Part shown: one piece after another, positions 9,053 to 21,033 of the stretch
How positions within the stretch are numbered: the stretch's first letter is position 1
Layout of the letters: each line of letters opens with the position of its first letter
Assembly (NCBI GenBank): GCA_010909725.1
Contig: JAACMV010000024.1
Location: forward strand, 1,178,001 to 1,242,000
Source: Picochlorum sp. 'celeri'
Taxonomy: Eukaryota; Chlorophyta; Trebouxiophyceae
Reading direction: 5' to 3'
DNA length: 64,000 bases
The notes under the pieces: model-generated
Databases searched by the model: none
The model's input: only the letters and a program-made list of their open reading frames with translations
What the model was told of the DNA's origin: nothing
Translations under genes and position numbers: made by a program

Positions 9053-11482
9053 CTACTTGAGTCGATGAACCAATCTACGTTCTCTTCTGTATTCAAAGTC
9101 TCCATTTGCTTGGAGGAACAGCATTGCCTTTCGTACCAAGCTTTCGCCAAAGCCAACGCGAACAAGTTCGTCAATAAGTTTTCTTTCAGACACAAAAGCA
9201 CCGATGGCAATACGGCGGCGTATTTGCTCCTCAACTCTGTGGATCTCGGCCCTCTGTTCATCGGTAAACACTGCTACATCCATGAGTCCGCTTCTGACGG
9301 CATCCATTGTTGATGTGCGGAATAGTTCCAATGCCTGTCGCACATGTGCTTCTGTTGCGACAGTCTGGAGGCTCATCTTTGCTAAACTCTCTGAAAGTCG
9401 AACCATAGCCTCTAACTGACGCACTGTGATGGGAATGGCTGGAATATCAGATCCATCTTCAGAGGCAGCAGAGGCAGCCCTCTTGGCCTCTGTCCGCAGA
9501 TCTACGTACTCACTCGCGAGGAGACGTGATGCTGATTCGGAGAGTCTTGGGCTACAGTTTGTGCGACAATACTCAATATATCTCTTGAGGAATTCTTCCT
9601 CCCGTCTCTCCTCTGCCTCATCAACTTCTCCAGCTGCTCCAGCAGATCTATGAACTTCCAACACATGGCGGGCAATCATCTGATCTTTTGCGGCCGATCT
9701 TTCATCCTTGACAATGAAGATCAGATCAAATCGAGATAAAATAGTGCTCTGGAGATCAATGTTTTCACTGGCAGATTTCATGTCATCGTATCGACCTGAT
9801 GGTGGATTGGCTGCAGCAAGGACACTGGTGCGACTGCGCAACATTGTTGTGATACCGGCTTTCGCGATAGATATTGTTTGCTGCTCCATGGCTTCATGGA
9901 TAGCCACTCTATCTTCAGGTCGCATTTTATCGAACTCATCGATACAGACAACACCGCCATCCGCAAGGACCATCGCACCACCTTCAAGGTAGAATTCCCT
10001 GGATGATGGGTCCCTGATGACAGAGGCCGTCAGACCCGCGGCTGAAGAGCCTTTTCCAGATGTATACACAGCAATTGGTGCTGTTTTTGAAGTGAACTTG
10101 AGGAATTGAGATTTAGCCGTGGAGGGATCACCGAGAAGCAAGACATTGATATCACCACGTCTGTATGTACCATCTGGCATGCGTTTCCTGGCTCCGCCAA
10201 ACAGCAAACAAGCCACGGCCTTCTTAATATCATCGTGACCAAATATTTGTGGTGCAATGCGAGAGAATATTTGCTCATCTGCACCAGGAGTACTGGCAAA
10301 TTCCCTGAATGCAGCCTCTTCTTCGACACTGAATGTAGGCTTGCGAGCAGTATCACCATTCAATACATCCTCTTGGAAACCAATGATTCTGAGATATGGC
10401 TGTCTGACAGCAACAGTAAATGATTTATCGCCCTTTTTGCTTCCACGATCATGTGACTGGAACACAGACAAGATTCCCACAGCAGTCACACGCGTTCCTG
10501 GTGAGACTGCACTGCACAGCTTTCTGTCAACGAGACACATCATCGAGCGAGGCAGGTCACCTGTTGGGACATCCTCTGGTCTTTCTTGCAACTTGATTAC
10601 TTGCTGATCCAGACACATGGCTCTGTCAGCCAAAACCTCATATGGATCCAACCCGCACTGAGACCTGCCTCCTTGTCCTGCCTGTGACCCTTGACACTCT
10701 CGTGGAATCGATGCACCCCCCAAACCAGGCTTGCAGTAGACTGTTTTGGTATCCTTGCATGTACGGCACTGGACTGTTACTTTCAGAGCCTTGTGCTTTG
10801 GCCTGGATGCCGATGTCACAATACCAGGCACAATCACCAGTCTAGAAACATACTGCTCAGGCTTGATTTCTCTCATGGAAAGATTCTGCGCAAGCGCTCC
10901 ATTTGCTCCACTCTTAAAAAGCATCACCTGTACATCAGGAACCTCGCTTGATATATCACCATCCATTCGACTCTGAATCCTTTCCGACTCGGCCTTTGCA
11001 GCCTGTTCAAACAGTGGAAGATAATCAGTTGGATTATCAACCAAGGCATGTGCTAGATCGGGTGCTCCATACTTTGGATGCAACAAATGCCCCAAATCTA
11101 CTCGAAGAATATCTTTATTCCTCGCGAGCTGGTCCCTGCATATGTGTTGTGAAGGAGATAAGCATGTGCCAATAACAATCTTCCTGACTCGAATCAAAAC
11201 GTACGCATAGGGAAAGATATTCGTCGTGCGATCTTCCTGAAAGTTTCTAATAAACTCTCCAAACTTGACAATAGTCTGTTGAGGTCCTGGGGCTGTCAAA
11301 GCGACATCATCGTCCCCGTTTGTTGCCACAAACTGCTGTTCGGTGAAATAGACTCCTCCCTCTGCGCATGTCGAAGAAAACAATCAGTCGCTCCTCTCAG
11401 TGGAATTCAACATTATTTTTGGTACCAAAAATACGGAATATTCATAAAAAACACCGCAGGACGCACCATCAAAGTCAGCCAT
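9053..11482 (-). CDS. MCM5: MCM5 replicative helicase subunit, two short introns
   Basis: Three exons (11467-11482, 11205-11361, 9053-11135) give about 751 aa. The first encodes MADFD and joins EGGVYFTEQQF, matching the MCM5 N-terminus (MSGFDDPGIYYS). The second intron (11136-11204, 69 nt) keeps the frame open if unspliced, but its removal restores FPYADQLARN as in MCM5 (FPYRDQL). The C4 zinc finger starts at CRTC. The AAA+ core has Walker A GDPSTAKSQ, Walker B CIDEFDKM and arginine finger SRFD followed by IFIVKDER, the MCM5-specific variant. MCM5 is part of the MCM2-7 ring that unwinds DNA at replication forks. It diverges from the NBAS-like gene, with about 255 bp between starts. Confidence 0.95.
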
Positions 11483-11736
11483 GGTGTTTAAAATTCAAAA
11501 CACGCGCCGTGCTGTTTCAACTTTACACGACCCGCCAAAGTCCTTACAATGAGAACAGAGAGGATAGTTATTAGAAAATATGAAGAAACAAGTTGATCAT
11601 GCCACAAATTCGTCAGTGATGGATGGTATCATCTCGCTGGGAAATTTGAAATATTGAGGCGCCTTTTTTAATCTATCGAATCACAGAATATTTAAATTGC
11701 TCAAGTAAGGAATGCTGTGCCTTTTGAAATTCAGAC
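11483..11736. promoter_or_regulatory. Divergent promoter between MCM5 and the NBAS-like gene
   Basis: 254 bp. It holds a GAGGCGCC box followed by poly-T near 11655-11670 and a CACGCGCCGTG stretch near 11500. Both are GC-rich islands in AT-rich DNA, and I cannot match either to an exact E2F site. No coding frame is supported. The short length argues against a missing large N-terminal exon for the NBAS-like gene. Confidence 0.35.
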
Positions 11737-14700
11737 ATGGCATACAAGGCGATTCTATCAGTAGATGGATTACCTTTTTTCCATATCAAAACAATGGCGG
11801 AATTAGAAGGAGAAGAGGGTGATTACCAGCGTGTCCAGCGAGGCTTGCAGGCAACTACCACCTCTTCGCCTCGAGCTGAGTCCGAACGGCTCACAGAACT
11901 GCTCTCAAAGACAGGGATATATCTGCCAAAAGACGAAGATTCTATCAGACAGGCCTTGTCTCATCAGGATGACGGACGGGGTTTGTTGCGATGGGTTGTT
12001 GCCAGGCTTGAGTGTTTGCAACACCTCGAGTGTCTACAGAGCGTCCACGATTTAATTCAAGAACGTGATCCACAGAGAGCAGATAAAGATAGGATGAAGC
12101 TGTATGGGTATATGAGGCGAAAGGGCGTTGTGGCTGTGGCAATGGAATGTGCCTGTTCTGGGAATTTGGAGACGGTTGGTCTCTTGCTCCAACAGTATCC
12201 ATATACTCTCATGCCTAGGATTATGGATGTGTTGCAAGGAGCACCCGAAAGTATATCTGGCAAAGAGATGCTACGTGTGTTGACGAGTGTGATGGAGGCG
12301 AGGCGATATTCTCCGAGTGGTCCACCATTGCGTCGGGAAGCAGACGTGGTCGAGTGTGAAGCAGTGTGTGGTTTCCTCAGGTCCTGGAGCAATGCTGATA
12401 TCTTATATACTGAGCGGATGGCAAAGTTAAATTATGGATGGTGCTGTCCAACGAATCATGAGATCGAGTCATGGATTGTGTGCAGGGCACTGGAGGTGGA
12501 CAGAGTTACAGGACTGTATCTGGATGCTCAGGGATTGCTTGATATTGGAATGGAACTCCTTGGCCACGGACAAGATATGGAAAAAACCTGTATGTTATTC
12601 AAGAGTAATATACTATCAAAAGAGTACGAGCTGTACATGTTACTATGCGACCAGGTAGGAAGAAGGGAGGCTGGCGCTCTTCACTTTACCATGGTGGACT
12701 TTATGAATGCTTCTGTGGAGGAGCGACTGGAGTGCATCATTGGTCTGTGCTTGGAGTCTAATGGGGATATTTTACGCTTACGTAGTGAGTATATACAGCC
12801 CTTGATGTCGCTTCAAATGCAGTTAGATGGTGTGGATGATGTGAGAGCATTGGATGCCCTGCAAGCAATGCTTTTAGGGTACTCCTCTGTAGCTCTTCGC
12901 GGCGTCCTGAATTTTTTAATGGCTGAGTCTTCTCAGTCTTCTTATATACTGGATTCATCCAGCATTGTGCGTATTTGCTGTGAGATTATCTTGTCAGACA
13001 GTGCTGCTCATGATTGCACAATGGATGTTTTGCATGTGGCAAAAGCAGCATTAGAGCAGAGTAGTGACTCCTCTCTAATGCAGATGGTACATAATGTAGA
13101 AAATCATGTTAGCGCTTCATCGCTGCTGGGGCAGATGGGGAAAACACGTAGCGCTGCCGAAGTCGCGAGGATGTCACCACAAGCTTGGTTTGATGTGCTG
13201 TGTGAAGTTATTGATAGCCAAGCATCGCTTGGGGTGTCCAGCGGACAGTGGAGGGATTTATGGGATATTATAGATAACGTCTTGTACATTGTGGCCTTGG
13301 GAAGTCAGTACGTGGACAAGCTTCGTGAAATGCACTGTCAGTATTCCTTGAAACTTGGATTTCTCAGCCAGGCTGAAGAATACCTTTCAACGGTGTCAGA
13401 AAGTACAAGGGAAACTTTGATTCTTAGTTATGCGCAAGAGCTTCTATATGAGGTGGATACATCAGATGACGCGATACATATGGCGAAGAAAGTACTTGGT
13501 TTGCTCCCAGAGAGTCAGAAGGCAAGACATGAGATTGAGTTTATTGAGAATATCACCAAACTGCGGGAGCTCGGGATTGAACTTTCGGCACAGCAACTGC
13601 AAAAGTCTTCAAATACATCTCAAATGTTCTCCAGTGCAATACATAATGTGCAATCTACGGAGGGCTTGCAAGATATTGAGAAAGTAATTCATCTGTCAAC
13701 AAGTTTGAATACAGGGTTCTCGAGGCTGGAGATATTGATTCAGTTGGCAGAAACCGCATTTGGATTTCAAGACGCCGCACTTTGTGAGAAAATCTGCTTG
13801 CAATTGGTTGAGTCTGAGGCGAGGTGAGTTTGACTGTTTTGAATTGCAACACTGCAAAAACAACAATGATGTTGAGCAATCTGATTGCAGGGAGGCATTA
13901 CCCATGATACTCAAGGTTGTGGAATCTGATCTAGAGATACAACAAGAGACGAGGTCTCGCCTTGTCTCGTTCGCGCTCATGGGAGCGGACCCTAAATCTC
14001 TAGTCGCCTTGCTTGGAGAGCTTCGAAAAGCCCGTGAGAATGACATGGGAGGGATTTTGGTTGATATCATGGAAGACAACAGGAGCAGGTTTATGCCAGA
14101 TAGAATCTCTGTTGTTGATGAGAGGAGTATTACAATTCAGATTATATCTGCTCTTTCTGCTGTGACGTCGGATAGTATTTGTGATTGGATGGAAAGTTTC
14201 ATTGCTAACGATGATGGCAACCTTGATAGAGCCCTTGCACGATCAGTGTACATTGGTGCCATTGCTGCCGTATCTATCCATGCCATTGGCTTGGCTTTGT
14301 CAGAGGGCAAGAATTGTATTACTAGTGATATAGGGTCGATGGACAAACTGGTCCATATTGACATTGCAGCTCTGTGCTTGTTAGGCAGCAAATGCATCAC
14401 CACATTAGTAGCAACTGGGAATCAAGGGGACATCTTATCAAGGCTCGCATCAATAATGCGTCACGCAGGATCTTCATTGGTCGCTACATCAGACCAGAGT
14501 AGAGTGGCTCTGTTGCATGACAAAGATGCACAGGACCTTTGGGCAACAGGTGATGTGCATGCTCAAAAGAGAGCCCTTCTGCAACTAACCGATAAAATAG
14601 CAGCATCTCAAATTGGCAAGTATGGCATTATGAGTTCCCTCAAGGCTTTTTCATTGGAGGCCACGTCTGTGGAAATTGGGATACCAGAGCTCGCTGACAT

Positions 14701-17113
14701 CTATCTGCTGGCAGACAGATGTGGAGCCAATGTAGAAGAGTTGGAAGATGTCTTTGTCAAAGGAGTTCTTTATCGACATGGGTCAACAGAAGCATTCAGC
14801 AACTCTTGGTCTATAATAACCACTCAACGACCTTTGTTCGGGGCGAAACTAGCGGTATCATTTGGTGTGGAAGCAGGTGATATCTCAAACTTTGAGGCAG
14901 TCAGAGTGACGGAAATGATTACTCAATGCCTCCATTCACTGAGTTCCAGTGACGATGCTATCAGCAGAGTTGAGACCAATTTCAGCAATATTTACGACAT
15001 TTGCGTCCCTCATGCTGGTGAGGACTGGATAAATATACGCATTCTTCTCTTACCTGTATTTCAGGTTCTCGCTCATTTTCTTGATCAAGAGCCTTTTGAT
15101 GGCCAAAAATCTGACATTGCCAAGTGGGTGATCTCGGCATCATGTGAAAGTAACGCATCCGATATGTTTGGCATGATACATAAGTTGATTTTCGAGTATC
15201 GCGCAATCAGAGAGAAGCTGAATTCTGTTGACTTGAGCTTGCCAGGGGATTATCCTGTGGATGCCAGCCTGGCAATATTTAGTGCTCTGTTGAAAATGGC
15301 CTCCAAGATTTGTGAAGATACTACTGATACTACGAAGGCTTCAAATTTACTAGACATGCTCGATATGAGATCAGAAGTCAACTTTGGACTTTTCTTGGTG
15401 GATCCCATGGTGACCATGGAATGTATGCACCTGGAGTTGCAAGAATTTGCACAGTCTTTTGAAGAAGAGGCATTGCATCGCCTGCTCAACATAGTTGTTG
15501 AATCTGTACGCCATAAAGACGCCCCAGATGAGACAACAGGGGATTTGAAGGTTGAGCTTTTGTATAAGAATGCCCTGATGACATTGCAGAGTGAACTGGC
15601 ACCACACCACATCTCTGATGATATTCTTAGCCAGATCGCATCGATTATTGTCTCAAACGCGAATGCTGATGAAGTTATATCACGAATCCAAGAAATATTA
15701 CGAACATTTGTGTACGTCGGAATGGCGTACAACAGCGAAATTGGTGAAATGGTGTCACGTATTGTCACCTTGTGTGATAACCCGAGTATAGAAGCTAATG
15801 GCTTAATGACTGGCATGTATCTTGACTCTTTAGATATGTGCATCAGTGCTTTGGAAAATGAAAGCAATGCTAGTGTGGAGATATCTACAGGGGAAGCGAT
15901 CCAAAATATTTTTGGTGTAGTTAGGTCTCTTGACGGTACTCCTGCCACTGGAAGGGACATTATGGATCCAACAACATTGCGATCTGCTGTCTACGAACGC
16001 ATCGGAAATTATTTAGTGAATTTCCGTGGACATAAAGATATCGTAAAGTCTGAAATTCAAATTCAATTGGTGGAAATGATGGCTTCGTTGGGGAAGGACA
16101 AATGGATTGACTGGGAGCCTCCTTCAACAGGCTTTGACTGGTCTCTCCAGGGAGAATCCCTTTTGCATTCTAGACTATTCTCTCACTTTTCAACAGACTG
16201 GCCAGAGGCTTTGGAGATTTCATCGGTATCTCCTGAGAATTTGGCGACTGTCGAATCTGTCAATGAAGCGGTGGTAGCCATGTCAAAAAATGCTTCAACT
16301 GCACAACAAGCATTCTCTTTGTGGACAGCAATCTCTTCCATCCTTTTGCCTCACTTCCTCACCACCGACGAAATAGAAAACAAACTGCAGGATTCTTACA
16401 ATGCCACATTAAAGCGAGTCGTTGAATTGGGAGAATTTGATAACATGCTGTTTGCTCTTGATGAGTACATTGGGAGATTTGGTCAACTCGGCCAAGAACT
16501 GCACGAATCTGCGATCAATTCATCAGAGCCAAATAATCAGCCGCTCATTCGTATGATCGTTGGTATTCATACCGATGCCTATAGAGATGGTTCGAATGAG
16601 GAGCTTCTGACAGGCATGCTGGATTTCATGAAGAGCAGCGATGTTCCAGACTCCCACAAACTTGCTGCCATTGTCCTGGCTATACAGAATAACACAATCT
16701 CTGCCATTCTGGATCAATCAGACTCTGTATTTTTACAGGATATATGTCACATGATAACTCGTGCTTCAGAATTGCGACAGACACTGACGTGCACGTCTGA
16801 TGAGACTGGAGAATCATTTGAATGCCCAATCAGAGCCCTCATCTGTTCTGCCTTCATATCACATCTCCTCCAGAGAAGGCACAACAATGAAGCATCCTAT
16901 ATAGCTTTTGAAACTGTTGGGCTTTGTCGAGCATTTCGAGTGAAAGACTCCGGTTTACCAGTCATACGCGCCTTTTTGTCTCGAATGAGAGGCATACATT
17001 GGGGGGCTGGGACTTATTCAGACCTTGCCAGTGTCCTGCACATTCCAGCATGCTCTGCACTGGCAGCACTCATACACGAATTACCTAATCGGTGCGCCGA
17101 GGCATTGTCATAA
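11737..17113 (+). CDS. NBAS/MIP2-like Sec39-domain tethering protein, one intron
   Basis: Two long frames are one gene: exon 1 11737-13823, a 67-nt intron (GTGAGT...TTGCAG), exon 2 13891-17113, giving 1769 aa. The segment order fits human NBAS: the MKLYGYMRRKGVVAVAMECA to PYTLMPRIMDVLQGAPES block, the VDRVTGLYLDAQGLLDIGME block (NBAS WYQTRAEEIEHYARQVD), RELGIELSAQQLQ, and ETRSRLVSFALMGADPKSL (NBAS ATRQELMAFALTHCPPSS). NBAS is the Sec39 subunit of the Dsl1/NRZ complex that tethers Golgi-to-ER vesicles and in animals also affects mRNA decay. Human NBAS and plant MIP2 are about 2370 residues with an N-terminal beta-propeller. This protein begins directly at the Sec39 part, so the propeller appears absent. 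An alternative start lies at 11793. Confidence 0.8.
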
Positions 17114-17184
17114 ATTATCATCCTCTCTTAGAAAGAAGTCTCTAGTACTCATTACATGACTATGTAATAAAATAATACATGATA

Positions 17185-18374
17185 TCACACACCAGGATGA
17201 CTCCTCTTTGCAAATGTTTGTGATATCAGCAATGGAAACAAAATACTTGCATCTCCATGAACCTTGACCGGCGTCGCATCAGCTCGAATCTTACCCCACG
17301 ACACTGCCTCATCCGGTCGAGCACCGCTATCACTCCCATCGTATTCTTGAGCTGTGTTGAGGTACACTGCAAAATCAGCCCCATTCTTCATCAAATTTGC
17401 ATTACAAATATGATGCTTGGGGACACCTCCTCCTAAAATAATAACACCAGTCTTCCTCGGCTTTGCCTTTAATGCCTCATCATTCATCAAACGAATATCT
17501 CGAACCAAGTCAATCACGAGACCATCAGACTTGTACGTGTGAAAATACAACATATCACCCAAAGACCCATCTGTCAATGCTGGACAATAAATAGGAATCC
17601 CGTTCTTCGCCGCCCAATAACAAATCGAATCTTTATGATCAATTTCTCTCCCTAATCGTTCAATCACTCGAGAAGGCGTCCACACGGTACCCTCCTCACA
17701 CTGCTCACGCAGCATGGCATCCAATATAGGCATTACCCAATCCTCAAACTTGCAATAATTCGAATTCGGTATCAACATATTCCCAGCCCTATTTATCCCT
17801 TTACGCCTTAAGTCGGACCCTTTCAACTGAAAATCACCCACGTACGTCGGCGCGAGACATTTGATGATATCCTCTTCCACCCCACCAGCTGTCGTCACCA
17901 GCACATCCACCATACCATGCTCCACCAGGTACCTAATATTCTCTCGAACTCCAGCAGACACAAGATTCGAAGTATACCCTAGGAAAATCTTACACCGATC
18001 ACGTCGCACCCCACCATCCTCCTCATCACATTCAGATTCAGGCACTCTCCAGTCAAGCATGGAATTCACTTCGTCCACTGCCCTCCCGAGCGCCGTCGCT
18101 TGGAGTCCCGTTCCCTTGAAAGAATCCATTATACCATCTATATCCCTTCCATGATTGAAATCATGCCCTCGAATCGGAACAGAGTCTGAAGGAAGCTCCT
18201 CACTCGGCACGAGAACAGCCTACAAGCAACATAAGGCATCACACCCTTCTCATGACATCGATAAGACATAAATATTAAAATGCAGTGACTATGGCACACC
18301 TGTGTCGCAAGATCTGGCCCTGAACTCGGGGATGCATGCTTTTTGCCATGCTCCCCAGAATCACCACAACCCAT
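17185..18374 (-). CDS. DHS: Deoxyhypusine synthase, one intron
   Basis: Exon 1 (18300-18374) and exon 2 (17185-18219) join over an 80-nt intron in phase 0, giving 369 aa. The junction reads [15 protein letters not shown], which fits DHS (AVLKPSEPLP). Further signatures are [56 protein letters not shown] and the catalytic lysine in EAVSWGKI. The enzyme transfers the aminobutyl group of spermidine to a lysine of eIF5A, the first step of hypusine formation, in the cytosol as a homotetramer. The donor here is GTGTGC, the least standard in the window. Only 34 bp separate its start from the stop of the TVP23 gene upstream on the same strand. Confidence 0.95.
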
Positions 18375-18408
18375 CACGCTATCCTTGATATTCTATACAA
18401 TAAATTCT

Positions 18409-19043
18409 TTATGAACCTCTGAAATACGCCTTCAATCCTTGCGCAAAGAGCTCTGATCGCAGCCCTTTAAGCTGATTCTGTGCAGCCTTTGAACATTTGA
18501 AATACCCAACCAAATTCGCCCCTGACAGCAACACAGCAATCACCACCAGCAATAGATAGTCGACATTCAGCTTTAGGAATGCAATGATTCCAAGCAGCAC
18601 CCATACGACCGGTGTTGCGTACAATACCAACCAAAACATTCGAGAATCAAATGTGTTGACTCCCCGCTGGCCTTCTTGCAGACTCTCAAACTTCCATTCA
18701 TTGCCCCCTCTCTCGGATACTTCATTCCACCATCTCAATCCAACCATCAGCCTTCCTGAAACATTCTTTACCTACAGTAAAATGAATCAGATGTGATGTA
18801 TGGGTTGAGATCCAGAGCAGATTGATTTGTCATGTTGCAAACCAAATTCAGACAAGCACGTACAGTCCAAAAGTCACACATCAGCAGGAACACAACAATG
18901 CAAAAGTTGACTACAAAATTCAATGGCAGCCATCCGCATAAGATGTAGTACACCATGGCTAGAGATTTGAATACTAGAAGAAACACGAGCGCAGTTGGGT
19001 GTGGGGCTGCCTCTTGAGGCTGTTCAGTCGTCTGATCAGCCAT
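18409..19043 (-). CDS. TVP23: TVP23/ECHIDNA-family Golgi membrane protein, one intron
   Basis: Exon 1 (18864-19043) and exon 2 (18409-18771) join over a 92-nt intron in phase 0, giving 180 aa. The junction restores [23 protein letters not shown], the most conserved TVP23 block. Before it lie HPTALVFLLVFKSLAMVYYIL and NFVVNFCIVVFLLMCDFW, after it DSRMFWLVLYATPVVWVLLG and two further membrane segments, giving four transmembrane helices in total. TVP23 (plant ECHIDNA, animal FAM18) resides in the trans-Golgi network and supports secretory and endosomal traffic. Without splicing, each half looks like an orphan membrane peptide. Confidence 0.93.
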
Positions 19044-19238
19044 CGTGAATACAATAGTCTTTTTATTTTTACTGAATTGGGTGTATGGGCACGAGTAATA
19101 CCGCCAAGGGATGGTGGTATTTTCATCGTTCTAATTCTATCGAATTAGGAAATTCTTGTTGCATTGTCTGCTTACTACGCCTTCTCCTATGGAGTTTTTC
19201 TTTATTCAAAAGTAGTACTAGTTTGATTCGAGTGGGTG
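19044..19238. promoter_or_regulatory. Short divergent promoter between TVP23 and the CrtI-family gene
   Basis: 195 bp between divergent starts. It contains an AT-rich CTTTTTATTTTTACTG stretch close to the TVP23 start and a GAATTAGGAAATTC imperfect palindrome near 19143-19156. No open frame is supported. Confidence 0.3.
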
Positions 19239-20999
19239 ATGCGTGGGATACTGCGCCCCAATAGGGCTACATGTAGTGTAAAAAAGAACAGAAGCGGTTT
19301 TATGCCAAGGCCCAGACGGGTTTCAAGGCAATTACGAGTCGATCGGGGATTATGGATACCGCTTTCTACTCAATATGAACGATCTGAAACTATAGATGAA
19401 CAAACGCCAAGGGGGGAAGAGGGTGCGCAGAGCAACATGAAGAAAGGAAAACGAATATGCATTGTTGGAGCAGGTGCAGCCGGTCTTGCGCTTGCTGGGA
19501 GGCTTGTCTCCAAGGATTGCGTGGAGCGAGTTGTTGTGCTGGAGAAGAATTCTTGTGTGGGTGGTCGATTGCAATCGGAAGAGATGGATGGGTTCAGGTT
19601 TGATACCGGGCCTTCGTTGCTTTTGTTTCCCAGAGTCTACAAGGAGACATTTGAGGCCTTGGATGTTGATACGAGTGCGTTGGACCTGCGGCTTGTTTCC
19701 CCTGCAGCGTATAGAGTGATATTTCCAGATGGAGATACGATAGATTTGCTTGGTGATGAGGATGCCATGGCGGAGGCGATGGAGCAGCGTGAAAAGGGTG
19801 CTGGTGATGGGTATCGTCGGTTTCTACGGATTGCAAGAAACAACTTGGAGCTGGGTATGCCGTATTTCATCGAACAGGATTTTACTCATTTGTCTGATGC
19901 AAAGGGTTTATTAGATTTATTGCCAAAAGCGACGTCGTTGAATCCGTGGCATCTCTTGGGTCCGTATGATTTGGTGCTGAGGGAGTTTTTCAAGGATGCC
20001 AGGTTGCGGGCTGCAGTGACATTTCAAACTCTGTATGTGGGGTTGACTCCGTATAATGCCCCGGGCGTGTTTAGTCTTCTTGTCGGTACTGAAATGAATG
20101 ATGGCGTGTATTATCCAATGGGAGGTTTTCAGACTATTCGAGATGCGATAGAAAAGGCGGTTGTTGATTCTGGAGTGGAAATTTGTACAGACCACGAGGT
20201 TGCTCGAATTCTTGTCCAAGATGACATGTCTGTTTGTGGCGTTGAGCTTGCAGATTCTGGGAGACGGATTGAGGCTGATATCGTGGTGTGTAATAGAGAT
20301 CTTCCAGCAGCGTATAGTCTCCTTGATGATGCACATGCGGACGTCTCGTCAAACGCAAAAAGGTATGGGGAGCGGAAAACAGCCCAACTGTCATCATTAG
20401 AGTATTCGAGTGGCATCATCGCATTCAATTGGTGCATTGATAGAAAGCTCGATGATTCATTACTTCATCATAATATATTCTTATCTGATCAGCCGAGAAA
20501 GGCGTGGAAATTAGCGAGAAGTGCAGACGAGTTGCAGGAATTTCCAAATTTTTATTGCCACATGCCAAGCAAGACAGACCCCAGTGCTGCACCAGCTGGC
20601 TGTGAAAGCGTCATGGTGCTTCTTCCAGTAGCGAATATGCAAAAACTTCGAGATACAAATGGATATGATGCGCTTATTCGGAAAGGAAGGGAGGCTGCCG
20701 TGCGATATATGGCCAAGGTGACTGGCATTTCGGATTTTGAACAACACATTGTCAAGGAACGGGTCATTGATCCTCTGGGTTGGGAACAGCTCTACGGTCT
20801 CAAATTTGGCAGCGCCTTTGGCTTGGCTCATGGCTTGGATCAACTTAGTTTATTTAGACCAGCGAATAAAGACCCTACTGTATCAGGGTTGTACTTTACT
20901 GGAGCATCAACTCGGCCAGGGAATGGAGTTCCCTTGTGCTTCATTTCAGCAAAACTGTGTGCAGAGCGAATCATGCACGACTTGCATGCATCACCATAA
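19239..20999 (+). CDS. CrtI/CRTISO-family FAD oxidoreductase, probably plastid carotenoid enzyme
   Basis: An intronless 586-aa protein. The first about 65 residues are basic and rich in Ser and Arg, consistent with a plastid transit peptide. The FAD-binding Rossmann motif VGAGAAGLALAGRL is at about residue 75, followed by VLEKNSCVGGRLQSEEMDGFRFDTGPSLLL. The C-terminal FAD-contacting block GLYFTGASTRPGNGVPLCF is diagnostic of the CrtI superfamily. The mid-region YPMGGFQTIRDAIEKA matches the phytoene-desaturase type. Members desaturate or isomerise lycopene precursors; several algae carry extra copies used in late xanthophyll steps. The exact substrate cannot be told from sequence. I start at the first ATG; the upstream GTG is not used. 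Its stop lies 34 bp from that of the cap methyltransferase. Confidence 0.82.
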   Translation: MRGILRPNRATCSVKKNRSGFMPRPRRVSRQLRVDRGLWIPLSTQYERSETIDEQTPRGEEGAQSNMKKGKRICIVGAGAAGLALAGRLVSKDCVERVVVLEKNSCVGGRLQSEEMDGFRFDTGPSLLLFPRVYKETFEALDVDTSALDLRLVSPAAYRVIFPDGDTIDLLGDEDAMAEAMEQREKGAGDGYRRFLRIARNNLELGMPYFIEQDFTHLSDAKGLLDLLPKATSLNPWHLLGPYDLVLREFFKDARLRAAVTFQTLYVGLTPYNAPGVFSLLVGTEMNDGVYYPMGGFQTIRDAIEKAVVDSGVEICTDHEVARILVQDDMSVCGVELADSGRRIEADIVVCNRDLPAAYSLLDDAHADVSSNAKRYGERKTAQLSSLEYSSGIIAFNWCIDRKLDDSLLHHNIFLSDQPRKAWKLARSADELQEFPNFYCHMPSKTDPSAAPAGCESVMVLLPVANMQKLRDTNGYDALIRKGREAAVRYMAKVTGISDFEQHIVKERVIDPLGWEQLYGLKFGSAFGLAHGLDQLSLFRPANKDPTVSGLYFTGASTRPGNGVPLCFISAKLCAERIMHDLHASP

Positions 21000-21033
21000 T
21001 TCATATGTATTGTATTGATTATGTATTATTACA

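Noticed and set aside
11483..11736. E2F-type sites in the MCM5 promoter
   Set aside because: The GC-rich boxes GAGGCGCC and CACGCGCC do not match the TTTSSCGC consensus closely enough.
15250..15960. A 236-aa minus-strand frame
   Set aside because: It is the antisense shadow of the NBAS-like coding region; no domain, signal peptide or promoter supports it.
13760..17113. A separate 1117-aa gene starting at 13760
   Set aside because: Its first about 40 codons overlap the end of the previous frame in another phase and contain the intron 13824-13890. Splicing fuses it in frame to the upstream coding region, and the fused protein follows NBAS.
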